A DNA stretch of 64,000 nucleotides from Priapulus caudatus. Its lineage: Eukaryota > Priapulida > Priapulimorpha > Priapulimorphida > Priapulidae. The notes beneath the pieces were generated by a model. It did not search any database, was not told where the DNA came from, and saw nothing but the letters and a program-made list of their open reading frames with translations. The stretch's first letter is position 1. Each line of letters begins with the position of its first letter. The DNA lies in contig NW_014577076.1 in NCBI RefSeq assembly GCF_000485595.1, forward strand, positions 178,974 through 242,973, given 5' to 3'. A program made the translations under genes and the position numbers. Shown here piece by piece: positions 43,061-56,009 of the stretch.

Positions 43061-44314
43061 AGTATATTTACTATGTTATGCAGCTTAAATTGCGTCTGTT
43101 GTGTAATACACCTGAATCTATCCGTCATATAGTTGTGTGACAATGTATGTGAGGCTGCATGTCACAGAGAAATTTATGCACAATTTGTTATATGAAACGT
43201 TTATGTACAAAGATGATAACGCCATGGATGTAATAGTGTTCAATAAGATTTGCCTCGCTATTGATTATATTTAGCATTACACATGTTCACATATTTATTA
43301 AATAAGATATGTAAATAGAAACACAATTTCCTTATATGGGTAAGTATAGAAGCAGAATTTCTTAAACAGCTCAGGGACACGGAGATTGCATTTCTTTCAC
43401 TTGTTTTACATTCCGCAAAAACCATTAGCGATTTGTGATTTTTTTTTCTGATATAAAGCAGCTGTTGACACCTGTGTCGTATCTGCTAGGAACATCATCA
43501 GTAATCTGCATTCTATTGTGCTCGAGTATGACCTAATTGCATAAAGAAATCGAAAAAAAAGATTTCGTTGACAACGAGGCGGTTTAAAAAATATAATGGG
43601 ACCAACGATGAAAATGGCTCGCCGAGAAAGAGAGTCGTTTGTCCACGCCTGCGCCTCGCACATTAATTGAGACTCATGTCCCGCCTGCTGTTGCTAACGA
43701 AGCAGCAATGATTGCAACGCCTCATTTACGGTTGAACAATCCCCGTCGGAGACGGTCGGGGTTTAACGGTGACAGACCCCCGGGGGAAAACGTTGCCTGC
43801 ACCACCCAACACTATGTACTTACGTTGATTGAAATCTTCCCGATGTAATGGAGGTTTAGTGCTTAATTCCAAGTATGAATATGATGGAAGTCATTATGTT
43901 TGGCTAAGCGCTCCTCTTCTGTGATCGGTGTGAGCCTGTAGTTCTTGGTGTTTGTACGCGCTGGCACGACTAGAGTAATAGATTGAAAACTTGAACATAT
44001 CAAATTTAGTTGTGTGCTGTTTTCCTCCATGTGTCAACAAAGTCGATTTAGGTTCGGCGATTCGGTTCAATATTCTTCACGTTCATACAGCTTCCTTCGA
44101 TCAGCTATATACATGTGGCTGTAGACACGTGCTGGTACGATGCACACGCAGCTTCAATTAGTAACCTCCACGTTTACATAGCTTTCTGCTGCATGGCGGT
44201 ATACGGATATATCTTATAATAATTATGTGTTAAGTGGTTTTTTGTGGTTTTCTTTTCCCCGTCTGTTTCTTAACCCCACACTCCCTCGTCTGCCATCGTC
44301 CCCACCCCTCTCTT

Positions 44315-44320
<6 letters not shown>
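43061..44320. other. No gene recognised
   Basis: Unique sequence. CCCCGTCGGAGACGGTCGGG near 43742-43761 is a small imperfect hairpin. The 69-codon frame at 43639-43848 has no recognisable content. Confidence 0.45.
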
Positions 44321-44351
<31 letters not shown>

Positions 44352-44353
44352 GC
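44321..44353. repeat. (CT)n microsatellite
   Basis: About 15 CT units inside a broader pyrimidine-rich stretch (44275-44520). Confidence 0.93.
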
Positions 44354-44529
44354 TTTCTTCACCCTCTCTTCCTCCCCTCTTTCGTTATCGCCATCCGATG
44401 TCACCCTCCTATCTCCCACCCCCTCTTTATTCTTTTCGCTCTTCCTTTTCCCATATTTATATATATCACACTCTGTCGCTGCCTTTATCCTTCTCTCCCT
44501 CTCCTCTTTCTTTCTTTTTTGAAAAATAA

Positions 44530-45482
44530 GAGGTGTCCGTCTTTCTGGATTGCCACTAATCTTGTTGTCGCACATATTTAATGTTCTTTCTGTCAACACT
44601 GTTCTGTCTACACTTTATGGACAAGTTGTTCGTGTTGACAATCAAATTATCTGATAAAATTTTTACTCATTATATTTTTCACGCTAAGAACTTAATGCAG
44701 CGGCTCGTGACTTCAAATGCGGGACAGCATCAGTGTTTTTAATGGAAAAGGGGACGGACAGGCAGTAGAGTGTGATGCCAGAATCCTCGTGATCATTATC
44801 ACAATGGTTTCTAATTAACTGTCACTTGCATAGTGCAAACATTGCACGTTGGCAAGGGAGTTTTTGGCAGCCGTATGGGCTCAAACATGGCGCATTATAT
44901 TTCCTATATTTTTTAATCTACCAAATTCACCCCTTGTAATATGACACTTTAATCACGGCATCAATTGTGTGGCTAATTTAAACCAAAGATGGCATCTTTC
45001 ATTATACAGTGTAATGCTTTTAGCCCGTCTTTGTCGAGAATTTTAATAAGCTGTCGAATATCACAACTATCTGCTAACAAACAGCGTGTCACGGGCAATG
45101 CATAGCTGCACCCTTCAAACTTGTTTCTCCCCGCACGTACTAAACTGGTTTAACGCCTGTTCTTATCTCTGCCTTATAATTCTCGTTCAAGATGTTTTCA
45201 GATAATGCGGCAAGCAGCATTGTTATTAAAGAAAGGACAAGATATTATATATCTTGTACAGATCATAAAATTTTATTTCACGGTCTATGGGGGAAAGCTG
45301 CCCTTCTTTGACAGAGTATAGCGCTGAGAACTTCGACTGTATGTCACCCACTGTGCACTAGTGAGAACCGCAGTCTACCATCTTCCTAAATGTTAGAACA
45401 GAATACATCCTTATCTGCAACTACATTATTGTTTCCCGTCCCTCCATTAATACCCTGCGGCCCCACTCAACCACTAGATTCA
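44530..45482. other. No gene recognised
   Basis: Unique sequence. ACAAGATATTATATATCTTG near 45237-45258 is a short palindrome. Confidence 0.45.
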
Positions 45483-45550
45483 ATAATGTAATCCAAAAAC
45501 AGGATATAGGCTCGCGTTGTAACCCTATCCTGTGTTTGGGTTACATTATT
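45483..45550. mobile_element. Imperfect palindrome, 68 bp, MITE-like
   Basis: AATAATGTAATCCAAAAACA then GGATATAGG (45483-45510) pairs with CCTATCCTGTGTTTGGGTTA then CATTATT (45524-45550) around a 13-base loop. There are a few mismatches and indels. No flanking duplication is visible, so it may be a MITE remnant or just a hairpin. Confidence 0.6.
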
Positions 45551-45551
45551 A

Positions 45552-47518
45552 CCGTATACGTATCTACCCCACCACTAACACTCTTTCTCTTTCACAGCGA
45601 CACATAATGCTAACCGCTGTGCTCCAAATCCTACCCTGCTGCGACTCTGCTACGCCATGTTTTTGTCTCCATTTTTCCAATCTAGTAATCTAGTAATCTT
45701 ACGTAGATGCAAGAGGTGGCTTTGTGCGCGCGTTCGGCGGCTCTACTGGCTCCAAACACCCGAATTTTACAGCGTGTGTGTGCTCCGCGATTCGCAATAC
45801 AATTCGTATTGCGTTGGCAGTTCGCTGTATTTAGAAGGTTTGTGTGGACGGCGCCGCAGCGTATTATTAATGTTACTAAAGAATATGCCGCGCATGAGAC
45901 GGTAGACTTTCATGTATAGCGCCTAACTACTAGTAACACGCATTGGAGAGAGTTGTGTGCCCGAGGCAGCGCGCGTCCGGTACGTCACTGCCTCATTTGC
46001 ATCTAGATGAAATTCGTTGCAACCTGCAGCTAGCAGAATGCAATTTTCACTGACCGTCGCTCACTCGTTTGTAATCACCCGCAATGTAATTAGACGTTAC
46101 GAGCATTTTCGTGATGTTTTCTGGCAGTGTTTCCTTCAGGTAGATAGTCGAATAATTGTCTTTTGGGGGGGGGGGGCTGTGGCGGTGCTATAGAATGACT
46201 GTTTATAAGTCGTTGATAATCAGAAAGGCCTAATGAAGCCTGATATGCCCAGCCATAGGGACGTTAGGAGGCTAAGAAGTCTAAGGTGTTGCATGATGCA
46301 ATGGTGCAATACAGATGCAATGCGATGATATTATTTCCGTCGTCGCTGAAGTGTAATGAATGGCGTCGTCTTAACATCTGGTTTTCAGAAAATTCAGTTC
46401 CGTAAAGTAACACTGTAGTATGGACTTGGCAGCCCTTTCTACAACACATACGTTTACGTTCTTACGCTACCTTTCCGCCACCATGTGCGTAATGATAGAT
46501 GTGCATCTGGATTTGCACGTAAAAATCCCTGGCGTCAGTAGTAAAATGAGCCGTTCGACCGGGCAAATCTCGTTTTATGCCGCCACCATACTGGTGTGCG
46601 GGTAGAGCATAATATATTACCGTATAATAACGCCGTGCGAAAGCATTCGAAGGCCGAACAACGGTAATGTACAAATTGCGACTTTTTTGCACCTGTGTTG
46701 TGTGGGCGTTGTGAGTGTGCGTGCATGTAAGAGCTAGATGAGAGCGATAATAGCTTCAGGAACAGTTGTGGCGCCTGGTGGAGTACGGAACGCGAATGCA
46801 TGCGTGCCAGCCCGGCGGCGGGGGTGGATACGCGTTGCTATGGTCGTGATTCCTATGAGGATGGGTGAGTATACACGCTGCGTGACTGAATGTGTGTTTG
46901 GAACGTTGGCGTTGTGTATGCCCAGGATGAAATGTTTTTTAGCGTTGGTTAAAGTATGACAAAGCTACGCGCGTGAGTGGACTGGCAGATTAATGCGTTT
47001 CGTTACCATTTGATGGATAGACTCATGAATGTATTTCAAATGTTAATGGCACCTGATATCAATGGCAACGACTGAAATCGAATAAATTAAAATCGTAAAA
47101 AAATCGAAAAACAACAAAAAATTCAATGAAATGGTGGCGCCTAATCCTGCGTTGTATGCTATCAAGACCATCATATGTCCCGTATGAGGGCTCGTGGTGC
47201 GCTGCATGATATAGGAAGATGGCGGTGATATAGTCATTGTGTTACAACGATACTCGGGGGGAGGCCAAAGAGAATAGGTGCAGCTTCATATGGGGAGACA
47301 GGAACACATGTAGCAGGTGACGTCAGGAGGACAGTGGGAAGCCGCGGGTGAGCTATGGCGGGAAGGAAATCCCTGTCGTTGGTCATTTTCAATGGGCTGT
47401 GGTTGCATCTGTAACTGGTTACGTAGCACTTTCAATTAGCGGTTTAGAGGCGGATAGGTGCAAGGAGGACGAAAAAAAGAGAGAAAGATGATGGAATGGA
47501 ATAGGGAGCAAGAGCATT
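45552..47518. other. No gene recognised; G tract
   Basis: Unique sequence with a G run at 46164-46176. CCGCCACCATGTG at about 46476-46488 fits a Kozak context but opens only a 41-codon frame with no recognisable content. Confidence 0.45.
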
Positions 47519-47536
47519 CGAGAGAGAGAGAGAGAG

Positions 47537-47610
<74 letters not shown>

Positions 47611-47641
47611 GCGCGCGCGCATGCACGCACGCACGCACAGA
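47519..47641. repeat. GA, CA and CG microsatellite in tandem
   Basis: GAGAGA (47521-47536), CACACA (about 47539-47596), CGCGCG (47597-47620), then GCAC units. The CG run is long enough to favour Z-DNA. Confidence 0.95.
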
Positions 47642-47818
47642 GAGATAGAGAGACGAACTAGGGGAGAAAGCGTGAGTGCAAAATTTAGAGAGTTTAGGGA
47701 GAAGGAGAGACACATAAAGGAATTATTGTGGAAGAGGATAAAAGGCGTGGAAAGTAAAGAAGGCAACGGGAGAACGAAATACTGAACTTATAAGGGGAGA
47801 ATACAGAGGTAAAGATTG

Positions 47819-47935
47819 TGTGCGTGCGTCCATCTGTCCGTGCGTGCGTGCGTGCGTGCGTGCGTGCATGTATGTATGTGCATGTATGTGTCTGTTTGCT
47901 GCCTGTGTTGGTATGCGTGCGTGTGTACAAGCGTG
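47819..47935. repeat. GTGC/GTAT microsatellite
   Basis: GCGTGCGTGCGTGC run at 47841-47866, followed by ATGTATGTATGTGCATGTAT and impure GT sequence. Confidence 0.9.
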
Positions 47936-48242
47936 TGCGGTGAGAGATTTATTTTAATGTCGTCCATAATTACGAATTGATACTCGCTTAATTTTTTTAA
48001 TTTTTGCACGAACGATGAAAATTTTCATAGCTGATTCGCTCTTTGTTCGCACGAAATCTGGGATATACGTTGTGTGCGGGAATTTGAGCTGCTGGATCAA
48101 ATATTTAACAATGTTATGAGGGTGTGATTGCATTAACTTTGAAATGCGTTGGTCAACGCATGAAAAAGCCATTACAGCCCATTTCTCAGTTGAAGCCCGT
48201 TCCTCCCGATGTTGCTGAAGCTGATACCGATGCTCAATCCCT

Positions 48243-48243
<1 letters not shown>

Positions 48244-48291
<48 letters not shown>

Positions 48292-48346
48292 CGATGGTGA
48301 TGATGATGACGATGATGATGACGATGACTATGGTGATGATGATGAA
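48244..48346. repeat. (GAT)n trinucleotide repeat
   Basis: About 33 GAT units with GAC and GGT variants toward the right. No acidic exon context was found around it. Confidence 0.95.
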
Positions 48347-48349
48347 TCC

Positions 48350-51300
48350 CGTTGCTTAGTTTGATGCTAAGGATCAGGGCTCGGGCTGATGCAGCAGCTC
48401 ACTCCACGGAGCGACACGACAGCTCGTTCTCGCGACTAATGCTAATGCTCATGCGTGGGGAGGGCGGCACAAGAGCCAAAGCTCACTCGCGAGGAGGATG
48501 ATTCCAGGGGTCAATTCGTTCGCTGATCACCGAGGGTCGCTCCCATGGATAATTCATGGTGTGATTCCAGCGCTTGCTGTAAGCATGCAGCTATGACGTA
48601 TACGACCTGCAATCCGTCTGTTCATGCACATTCGGCATACGAGATATAATGATCATAATTATATATCGAGTGATAATGCCTGGTCGGCCAAAGGTTTGAT
48701 GCCTGGGGGATGAAAATTGGTCCATGTGGTTAACTTGACACGGTGAGTGTCGTGGAATAGGTGCTGTTGGCCTCAGTGGTCACTGGAAATCACATGAGGT
48801 CATCATCAGAGGTCGAAAACAGTTATTTGCGGCTAACGAAGCCAGATAGAGAGTTCGTTATGAAGTACAAAAATGTTCCTTGACTCCATAGATTGGTGGG
48901 CGGATGAGGCCAGGTCCGACCTCCGAGGTCACTCGGGGACATAAGAGAACAACATTTCAATTTCTAGTTAAACTAAGCGAGATTCGGACATTGTTCGGGA
49001 GTACTAATGGTTGGGCGGATCACGTCATGTAAGGTAGCTATAGAAGTCCTTTTCATTATTATATGATAGACATTTCTATAACCTTACTGAGCATTTCTTA
49101 CTACGCAATAGAATAGAACTTCATAGAACATACCTTCACATTCCATATGGCACAATTCTTGACTAATGGAATTTAAGGTCGCTAGCCTTAATCTAACATC
49201 GCCAAGCTTCTCCTATGGTCAGCTTCACGTTGGGTGTTCAAGGGTTGGATCCCCACAAAACCTCTTCATTCTTGCCCCAGAAGGAAAGACTAACAATGTT
49301 ATATATCCAGAAACTTTGGAAGCATAAAATCATGTATTATCTTTCAAACTGTTTTGTCAGGATACTGTTTAGCCATCCATATTCTGTTTCTCTTTTACGG
49401 CTCTATCCTTAGAAATTCTTAGTAAATATATGTCAGAGTTTGCTCCACAAGTTGTTCCTAATCTTTTTCTTTCGAGCAACGCCTGTACCCCAGCTAGTAC
49501 GCTCATAAACATGCAGCATGCACTCTTTTACTCGAATCCAGTTGATTATAGTAATACTCACGTGGACCAGAAAATAACCGACGATCTGCAGGTTTGATAT
49601 TTTCAACGTCGCCCTACACACCTTTTGCGTAGCAATAATATTCCAGACGCGCTTGTGTGCATGGCACGAGAGATTAATTGCACATTGTGATTTGAAACAT
49701 CGTTTTGTTAATTATACAATTGTTAGTACAAACGTAGTCCGTTATACGTTGCATTGTAAAACACGTCTCAATCAATATATACTATTCTTCGATTTTAAAC
49801 CGGAATGTTGGCTTTCCGGTCTGTGTTTATCTTAAGTGTTCTGATTAGAATTTCAGAGTAAAAATCGCCAAATCGGAGCCGCTATTTTTAACGAAACCAC
49901 CATTATAGTTTGACATTTCTAAGAGCAGCCAAAGCTCGTGTATTTTTGTTGGGAAATATTATCGCTTTGCATTATGCAGTGGGAGTTACCTAATGAAATA
50001 AAAACACCCCGTGCACAGAGCTTCCTGTCACCCCGAATTCCTTAAATGTATTTACGTATTCTGTTTTGTCTTTTCCTTGCAAGCATTTTTTTACGTAGTT
50101 AGTAAGGGGATTTAAGAACGATGCACACAAGTAATAAACACCTAAAATATAGTGGTACTCACATAAACAATGATCAATTTGTCTAGTGATTTTTGGTGCC
50201 CTTATATGATCTTGTTTAGAACTATCCCTTTCGTTTTCAGGTTTGTCATTAAGACGATAAAAATAAAATCACGTGTTTTCCCCGTTAACTGGTTAACTGT
50301 AATATATGGCTGTAGAGTAAAGATAGATAGTTAATAGAGCACTTATCCAGTATGGTAGTCTCCATCCCTTGTAAGAGGTTTAGTCGAAGATTTAATACGC
50401 ACAGCATTGGCATTAGATTTCATGTGGTCAGCAAGCATGCCACTATACCAACAGAGACGTTAACCCTTCAAATAACCATCACTAAAGCCAAATCTCCCGT
50501 AAGATGTAAGCTTATTGTGTGTCATTTTCATGGTTGTTGTGCGATTTTTTCAAGCACTACGATTATCGTTCTTCTTGTAACCAAAATCTACTACTGTTTT
50601 CTCATGTTCAATGCTCCTCCCAATTACCAAATCTCTACCAAGTTGCAGATATAGTCTTTCTCAAGTTCAGTGTCAAACATGGTTTCTTTTTAACATATCA
50701 TTTAGACAACTGCACAGTTTTCTTGTCGCGCGTACACTGTATATGTACTTACTCTAAATGCAGGAAATACCTTAGAGCAAGTAGTATGTCTATCTAAATC
50801 AGCACACGCTCGATCTAATAAAGGCAGTTTACGTGGCGAATGCTTTAAGAACAGCATAGGTGAAGAACATACCTAGTCTAGACTAGTTTACAACTATAAT
50901 TTCGGTTTCACCAACTACGCAACACGATGTTTCATTAGAATGACAGATGATCTCTCCCTGCTCCGTGGTCGGTTTAGCTTTCTCCTGTCGTCTCCTCGTA
51001 TCATGTTCTTGTGAATAGGGTAAGAATCGATTGGAGTTCATGAGGGCATAGAGGATCAGGTCACCGCTATATATAGTATTGAGTAGAATTTCAGCTTGCC
51101 GATATACGAAGTAGACAGAGTTCAGGTCCCGGCAAGGCCATACTGCCGATAGCATCTCGTCTATTCATTGTCAAAACACTTTACTCGAATGCTAGCGCAC
51201 AAATAAAGTCGTGGAAAATGTCTTCTGCAATAAGGAACCGTCGTTGCGGGAGGTGGTCGTGATTGCCACCGCGTGAGAGTCGAACTATTGTGCTGCCCCC

Positions 51301-51939
51301 TTTCCACGCGCATGCACGCAGCTGAATTCAGATGCGATGACCTACGTAATGCAAATGTTGCTCGGCTATCTAAGATAGGAAGTGCGTTAGAACTGACGCG
51401 TCGGGCTTGCTATTACAGTGCCAGTTTGTGCGCATTTTCGCGACGTGTCTCGACATTTTATCGCAAGTAAATGTTATTAGCACAACGACACATGGGAGAG
51501 GTTGCGCACAATCTGATTTCGCTCCCTGGGCGCCGGCCAGGACTGGTTAATAATGTGCAGCGCGTTTGAGATGTAAATTTGTCGACGAAAAAATATATCA
51601 GTCGGAATAGACTTTCACAACGACGTGACACATGACATCATATCGCCTGCCCGGAGTTTCTTAAGAAAATCGATAGCGTCTCTGCTTTCCACACATATCA
51701 GACTAGCATGCGAAGCCCAACTTTAAGCGACAGATATTTGAGAAGAGAACGGGTGTGTAGAGAGCGGGGGAAGAGTGAGAGGGAGGAGAAAGACGTAGCA
51801 GTGCTGTCCAGTCCGTGCGACAAAATTCGCCAGTATGAGTATACGTAATGACTGGCGCCAGCGGGCGAGCGCATATTACAGCATTGGAATTCTAGGCGAC
51901 ATGAAATTTTAATTGTATATTATTTTAATTTTATATTAA
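48350..51939. other. No gene recognised; AT-rich from about 49 kb
   Basis: Unique sequence. AGGTCA/GAGGTC half-site-like words cluster at 48790-48940 without regular spacing. Open frames of 60-100 codons in the AT-rich part show no domain. Confidence 0.45.
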
Positions 51940-52151
51940 GAACAGAAAACCGGGAACTGCGTTTTGTGCGGAAGGGGTGGGCACATGAGATCATAGAAAA
52001 TTTTAAAAATGATATTTGAAACGCAGCATAAATGTGAAACCCTCTGAATCCCCTGTGCCAACGGGGCTGAAATCACACGGTTTCCCCCCACACTCAGTCA
52101 TGACGTAGGTCCATGCATGGTCTCATGGCCGCAGTGAGGCGAGTATTGGCC
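51940..52151 (+). repeat. Unknown dispersed repeat, copy 2
   Basis: Homologous in direct order to the minus strand of 6253-6045, ending at GCCGCAGTGAGGCGAGT. The copies diverge at roughly one position in four with indels, so the duplication is old. The element may be wider than the part shared here. Confidence 0.7.
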
Positions 52152-52185
52152 TTCCGATGGGCCGAGTGGTAGGATAGAGAGAAAG

Positions 52186-52208
52186 CGAGAGAGAGAGAGA
52201 GAGAGAGA
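52186..52208. repeat. (GA)n microsatellite
   Basis: About 11 GA units. Confidence 0.9.
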
Positions 52209-52730
52209 CAGTATGAGAGTGTAAGAAAGAGGGAAAGCCATAGACGACATGTTACAGAAAGGTTTCTGGGCACACTATAGCGAGTCTGTATAGGTGCGTG
52301 CCCGAGCATATATTATGGTTAACGTTGTTAAATATCGTTAGTTATAGACAACGCATTGTTTGCGCTGAGTAATGAAAATGGTACATTAATTACCGGTGTA
52401 ATTAATGGGGCCATAATCAGCCGTTAGCCAGTGATCTTGTCTAATAAGTACTTGTTGTTGACAATTTAGTCGGACTCAAGGCAACCATCATTACTTTATA
52501 TTGCACGCACATATGCATGTTACGTTCTAAAGCGCAGTACAAATGTACTGATGTTTACATTGCAAAACAAGTTTATACATTTCTGCGTAATATAAATATT
52601 CACCCATCTGTTGGCTGGTGTTAAATCAATGATAGGGTCATAACACTGTCGTATATCGGCTCTTACTTCGGAGTGTGAGTATAACGAAACGAATGCTGAA
52701 TTTAAGAACTCTTTGTAAATGTAAACCTTT

Positions 52731-52765
52731 TGTAACTTTTTGTAACTTTTTGTAACTCTTACAAA
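52731..52765 (+). repeat. (TTTTTGTAAC)n, 10-bp unit
   Basis: Three and a half units of TGTAACTTTT. TTACAAAGAAACTTTTTGTAA follows and can fold back. Confidence 0.85.
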
Positions 52766-52769
52766 GAAA

Positions 52770-53547
52770 CTTTTTGTAATGGAGCAGGCGTTGCTCGGAA
52801 GGACATCACGGTTTGCGTTTTTTTATTCATTCTCATAGTAATATCAAATCTGAACATTTTAGTTTGCCCTGCGTTTCAGAAAGCAAAAGTTGTCACCGTT
52901 TTCATTGTGCTCAATGTAGTAAAATGCGTTGCGTAGCATTTCCTGTGTGCGCAATGTAAAAACATGGTAACCATACAACTTGCAATTCATTAGCGTTGGC
53001 GCCCAAAAATACAAAGATTTGGTCACGCATGTTATAGGTTTATTCTGTTTGCAATCTTCTTATTAGATGGGCATTGTCGAAAACCACATTTATCGATATA
53101 GAAGTAAGTGAGTGTGGAAATGAGAAGCTAAAAATTTGAATACGGAAGCATTAGTTGATTGAACGACTACTGTGATTGTATCTGTACGGACCAAAATAAG
53201 TAATTGAACCAAAGATCTCAACTGTACATAATATATAGAAGTATGTAATATGCTTTGACCGCATCTGCCAAGTAACCGTAGCGTTTGTCAACCTCTTGCA
53301 GATTAAATGCCCGTATTTTGATTAATTAGTTTATCATTCAGTAGCTTTACGCTATTAACACCTCTTGGATCATCATTTCACTATGTTAATGTTCATCTGG
53401 TGGCATTTCATTAGCTCGCATAACATGGTCGATCTCACTACATATTGTATCTGATAGACAAAGCTATTACGACTACATACATCAATAATTATATCGGTTC
53501 CTATGTGCACTACACTGCAGAAATTTTGTTACCCTAGCATAAATACC

Positions 53548-53549
<2 letters not shown>
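52770..53549. other. No gene recognised
   Basis: Unique AT-rich sequence. Confidence 0.45.

Positions 53550-53588
<39 letters not shown>
53550..53588. repeat. (AAT)n trinucleotide repeat
   Basis: About 12 ATA units. Confidence 0.96.
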
Positions 53589-53589
53589 C

Positions 53590-55660
53590 GTATAAATCCC
53601 AGTACTAAAACAAATAAGATTTACATTTGCTGTAAATATATAAAAATAATGCAGACGCAATAAAAGCATGCACATGTGTCCTTTAATCTTGAAATGGCAT
53701 GAAATATGCATGTACTTCTCGCTTGCCCTGAATGTGCGTGCACTCGCTATCTACAAGATAAGCGCAATATCTGTGTCTGGGTGCCGGATCTCCTCTTAAT
53801 CCTAAACTACCGGTTACAACTATACGTGGCATATAATATACACAATGTATATATATATATATATATCTTGGCGCGCACCCTGTCTGGTTTTAGGTTATAG
53901 AAATTTTACTTTGCGACGACAGAATTTGTAAAAACACGGAAGACAGAATTGGTCAATCAGCTCACAGTTTTCTGTCAACCGGTTAACGCTTTTTTTCTAT
54001 ATAGTGTTCTATATTTATATTTATATCTGTATTTTTTAGTTTTATTTGTTTCTATATAATATTGACAACGACGCTTGGTTCAAACAGTACACAACGAGAA
54101 AGAGAAAAGAAAACTTCGCTCATCTACTCCATAAAAAAATGTAATGTTTTGTACGCAACGATATTTTCATAATGGAGTTATTTGCACACTATCACTATGG
54201 CACGCGTGCCACAAAATGACACACTATCTCTATGCACACTGCATCTCTACACTGCAGATAGTGCTTTACGCTAATGTAATTATGGTTTTCTTTTTAAAAC
54301 TTATTGCTCCACTGCTGCATTCATTATTCAAGTAGCACTTGTGATTCTCTACCTTCCTTTGAAACATAAACATCATGTTTTGGTCGCGAAGGCAACCCAG
54401 GCAACGCCGGGTCCTCCGCGAGTCTATTTATGTAATACACTTGCGTCTACGTTTTTATTGAAGCATGGATCCTGTTTACTAATACAGGAGACGCGTTTAT
54501 GCTTGAATAGATTTACAGGCGTCTTTCACTTGCCGTGAATAAGTGAGTATTGAATAAGAAGCCGTTTTCTATCATTTTTACTATAAGTAATTGAAAAATT
54601 TAAGCCATTGGAAATGTGTTTACAGTGAATAACACACGCAGTCCATACGGCTGAATTCTTTCTCTGCCCGAGAATTCTTTGGTATTAGGATACGTGCTAT
54701 AAATGCGCATCCTGACAGTCTGGCTGGCATTCTCTGCAAATTGTGTGAATTTTGGTATCGGGAAAAGTAGATAACGTGTAAAAAAATCTGCACTTAATAA
54801 CTAAAACTAATGTTATTGTATGTAATAATTGTTCATGCATTATTGCTCAGTCGAGGAACCGTCGCGATCGAGCGTCTTAATTGTGCGCCTAGAAATATGT
54901 GATTTGCATCTAATCTTTACACACAGCTAGGTCTAGTGTGGAAATCCTTGAATGCTGCATTTATCTTGTTACGAATTTTCAATTAACAGCTCGAAATCTA
55001 ACTATTTTGATTGTGCTCTGGGATGGAAAATTTTCGTATTTGCGTCGCACGTGAAGCTCATTACAGCTACGATTAGTTGCGGTTGCAAGCCCATATGTGA
55101 ATACAATGCATGAATATATCTCGTGTGGTGCAATATGAATATGAAATTTTCAATCTTGTCAGATAATGTACGTTTTTACTGCCCGTACTGTATAGTATAA
55201 GATGTAGATTCCATTTAAAATGTGTTGGATGAACATTTTTATTAGGCAGTGCCTCATGTGTACTGGTTAATTAAAATATTAGTGCCAGTGTAGTAAATCG
55301 AGTGGCGAATTCAACGGGGGCAGATGGCGGTCTCCCCCTTCACATTCGTGACTACAGTCGCATTTATTACAGTGCGTAGCAAACATTTCTCATCGTTGAA
55401 TTTGAGAAAAGGTCTTTCAAAATAAATAGAAACGTGTAGTCAATATCCATCGGATTGCAACCACATTCTTTCATGGAAACATTCTTTGCGGTGTGTCCAA
55501 CTATCCCCCTGATCTGTGCTCATTGGATTCAGAATTCCTTGACGTGCCCCTGGAATTTTGTTCAGCTATGCGGTTGATGCCACAAATATATTTGTCCACA
55601 TGTACGATTACAGTTCCATATACAAGTGCATATATAATAAATGAATCGCTTTCTATCCGC
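53590..55660. other. No complete gene; candidate intron upstream of the acidic exon
   Basis: AT-rich sequence with a short AT run at 53846-53868. ACCCAGGCAACGCCGGGT at 54395-54412 is close to the 3' hairpin of the rolling-circle element. If the exon at 55663 is real, the last part is intron, ending TTTCTATCCGCAG. I could not identify the preceding exon. Confidence 0.4.
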
Positions 55661-55662
55661 AG

Positions 55663-55869
55663 GTGGCATCAAAGGTTGGCTTCGATGACGAGCAAGTTTT
55701 AGCACATGTTGAAGAGCTGATGACGGAACTTGAACCCGAGGATGACGATGGTAACCATGGCGATGACGACAATGATGATGACGATGATGATGCTGTCGAC
55801 GTCAGTACGGCGAAGGATGAGGAGATTGAGACTGATTCCGAGGAGGATGGAGAGGACATGGAACACTGA
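55663..55869 (+). CDS. Candidate terminal exon, acidic C-terminus of unknown protein
   Basis: The frame opens directly after CTTTCTATCCGCAG, a good pyrimidine-tract splice acceptor, and reads 68 codons to TGA at 55867-55869. There is no ATG at the start (the first codon is GTG), so this is more likely an internal splice entry than a translation start. The segment starts VASKVGFDDEQVLAHVEELM, probably a short helix. It then becomes almost wholly Asp/Glu (DDDGNHGDDDNDDDDDD, later EEIETDSEEDGEDMEH). Acidic tails like this are common in nucleolar, chaperone and chromatin proteins, but I cannot name the family. ATTAAA and a GT-rich stretch follow at a normal 3' UTR distance. Part of the acidity comes from GAT/GAC triplets, so a chance frame across a small repeat remains possible. 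Confidence 0.5.
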   Translation: MASKVGFDDEQVLAHVEELMTELEPEDDDGNHGDDDNDDDDDDAVDVSTAKDEEIETDSEEDGEDMEH

Positions 55870-55981
55870 CACCACCTAAAACGAATCTCCATACGATTTG
55901 CGTGCATGACTCGATTGAATGTGGCGGCCGATTACCACCATTTTTTTACCAACTTGCCAACCACTTTGTCTGTCTCGAACA

Positions 55982-55987
55982 ATTAAA
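55982..55987 (+). terminator. Candidate poly(A) signal ATTAAA
   Basis: ATTAAA lies 113 bp after the stop codon of the candidate terminal exon and is followed at once by TGTGTGTGAG, a typical GT-rich downstream element. This would end the transcript near 56000. Confidence 0.45.
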
Positions 55988-56009
55988 TGTGTGTGAGTAA
56001 AATTGCGCA

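Noticed and set aside
46476-46605. Translation start with a perfect Kozak context (GCCACCATG)
   Set aside because: It opens only about 41 codons with no recognisable content and no following splice donor that I could defend.
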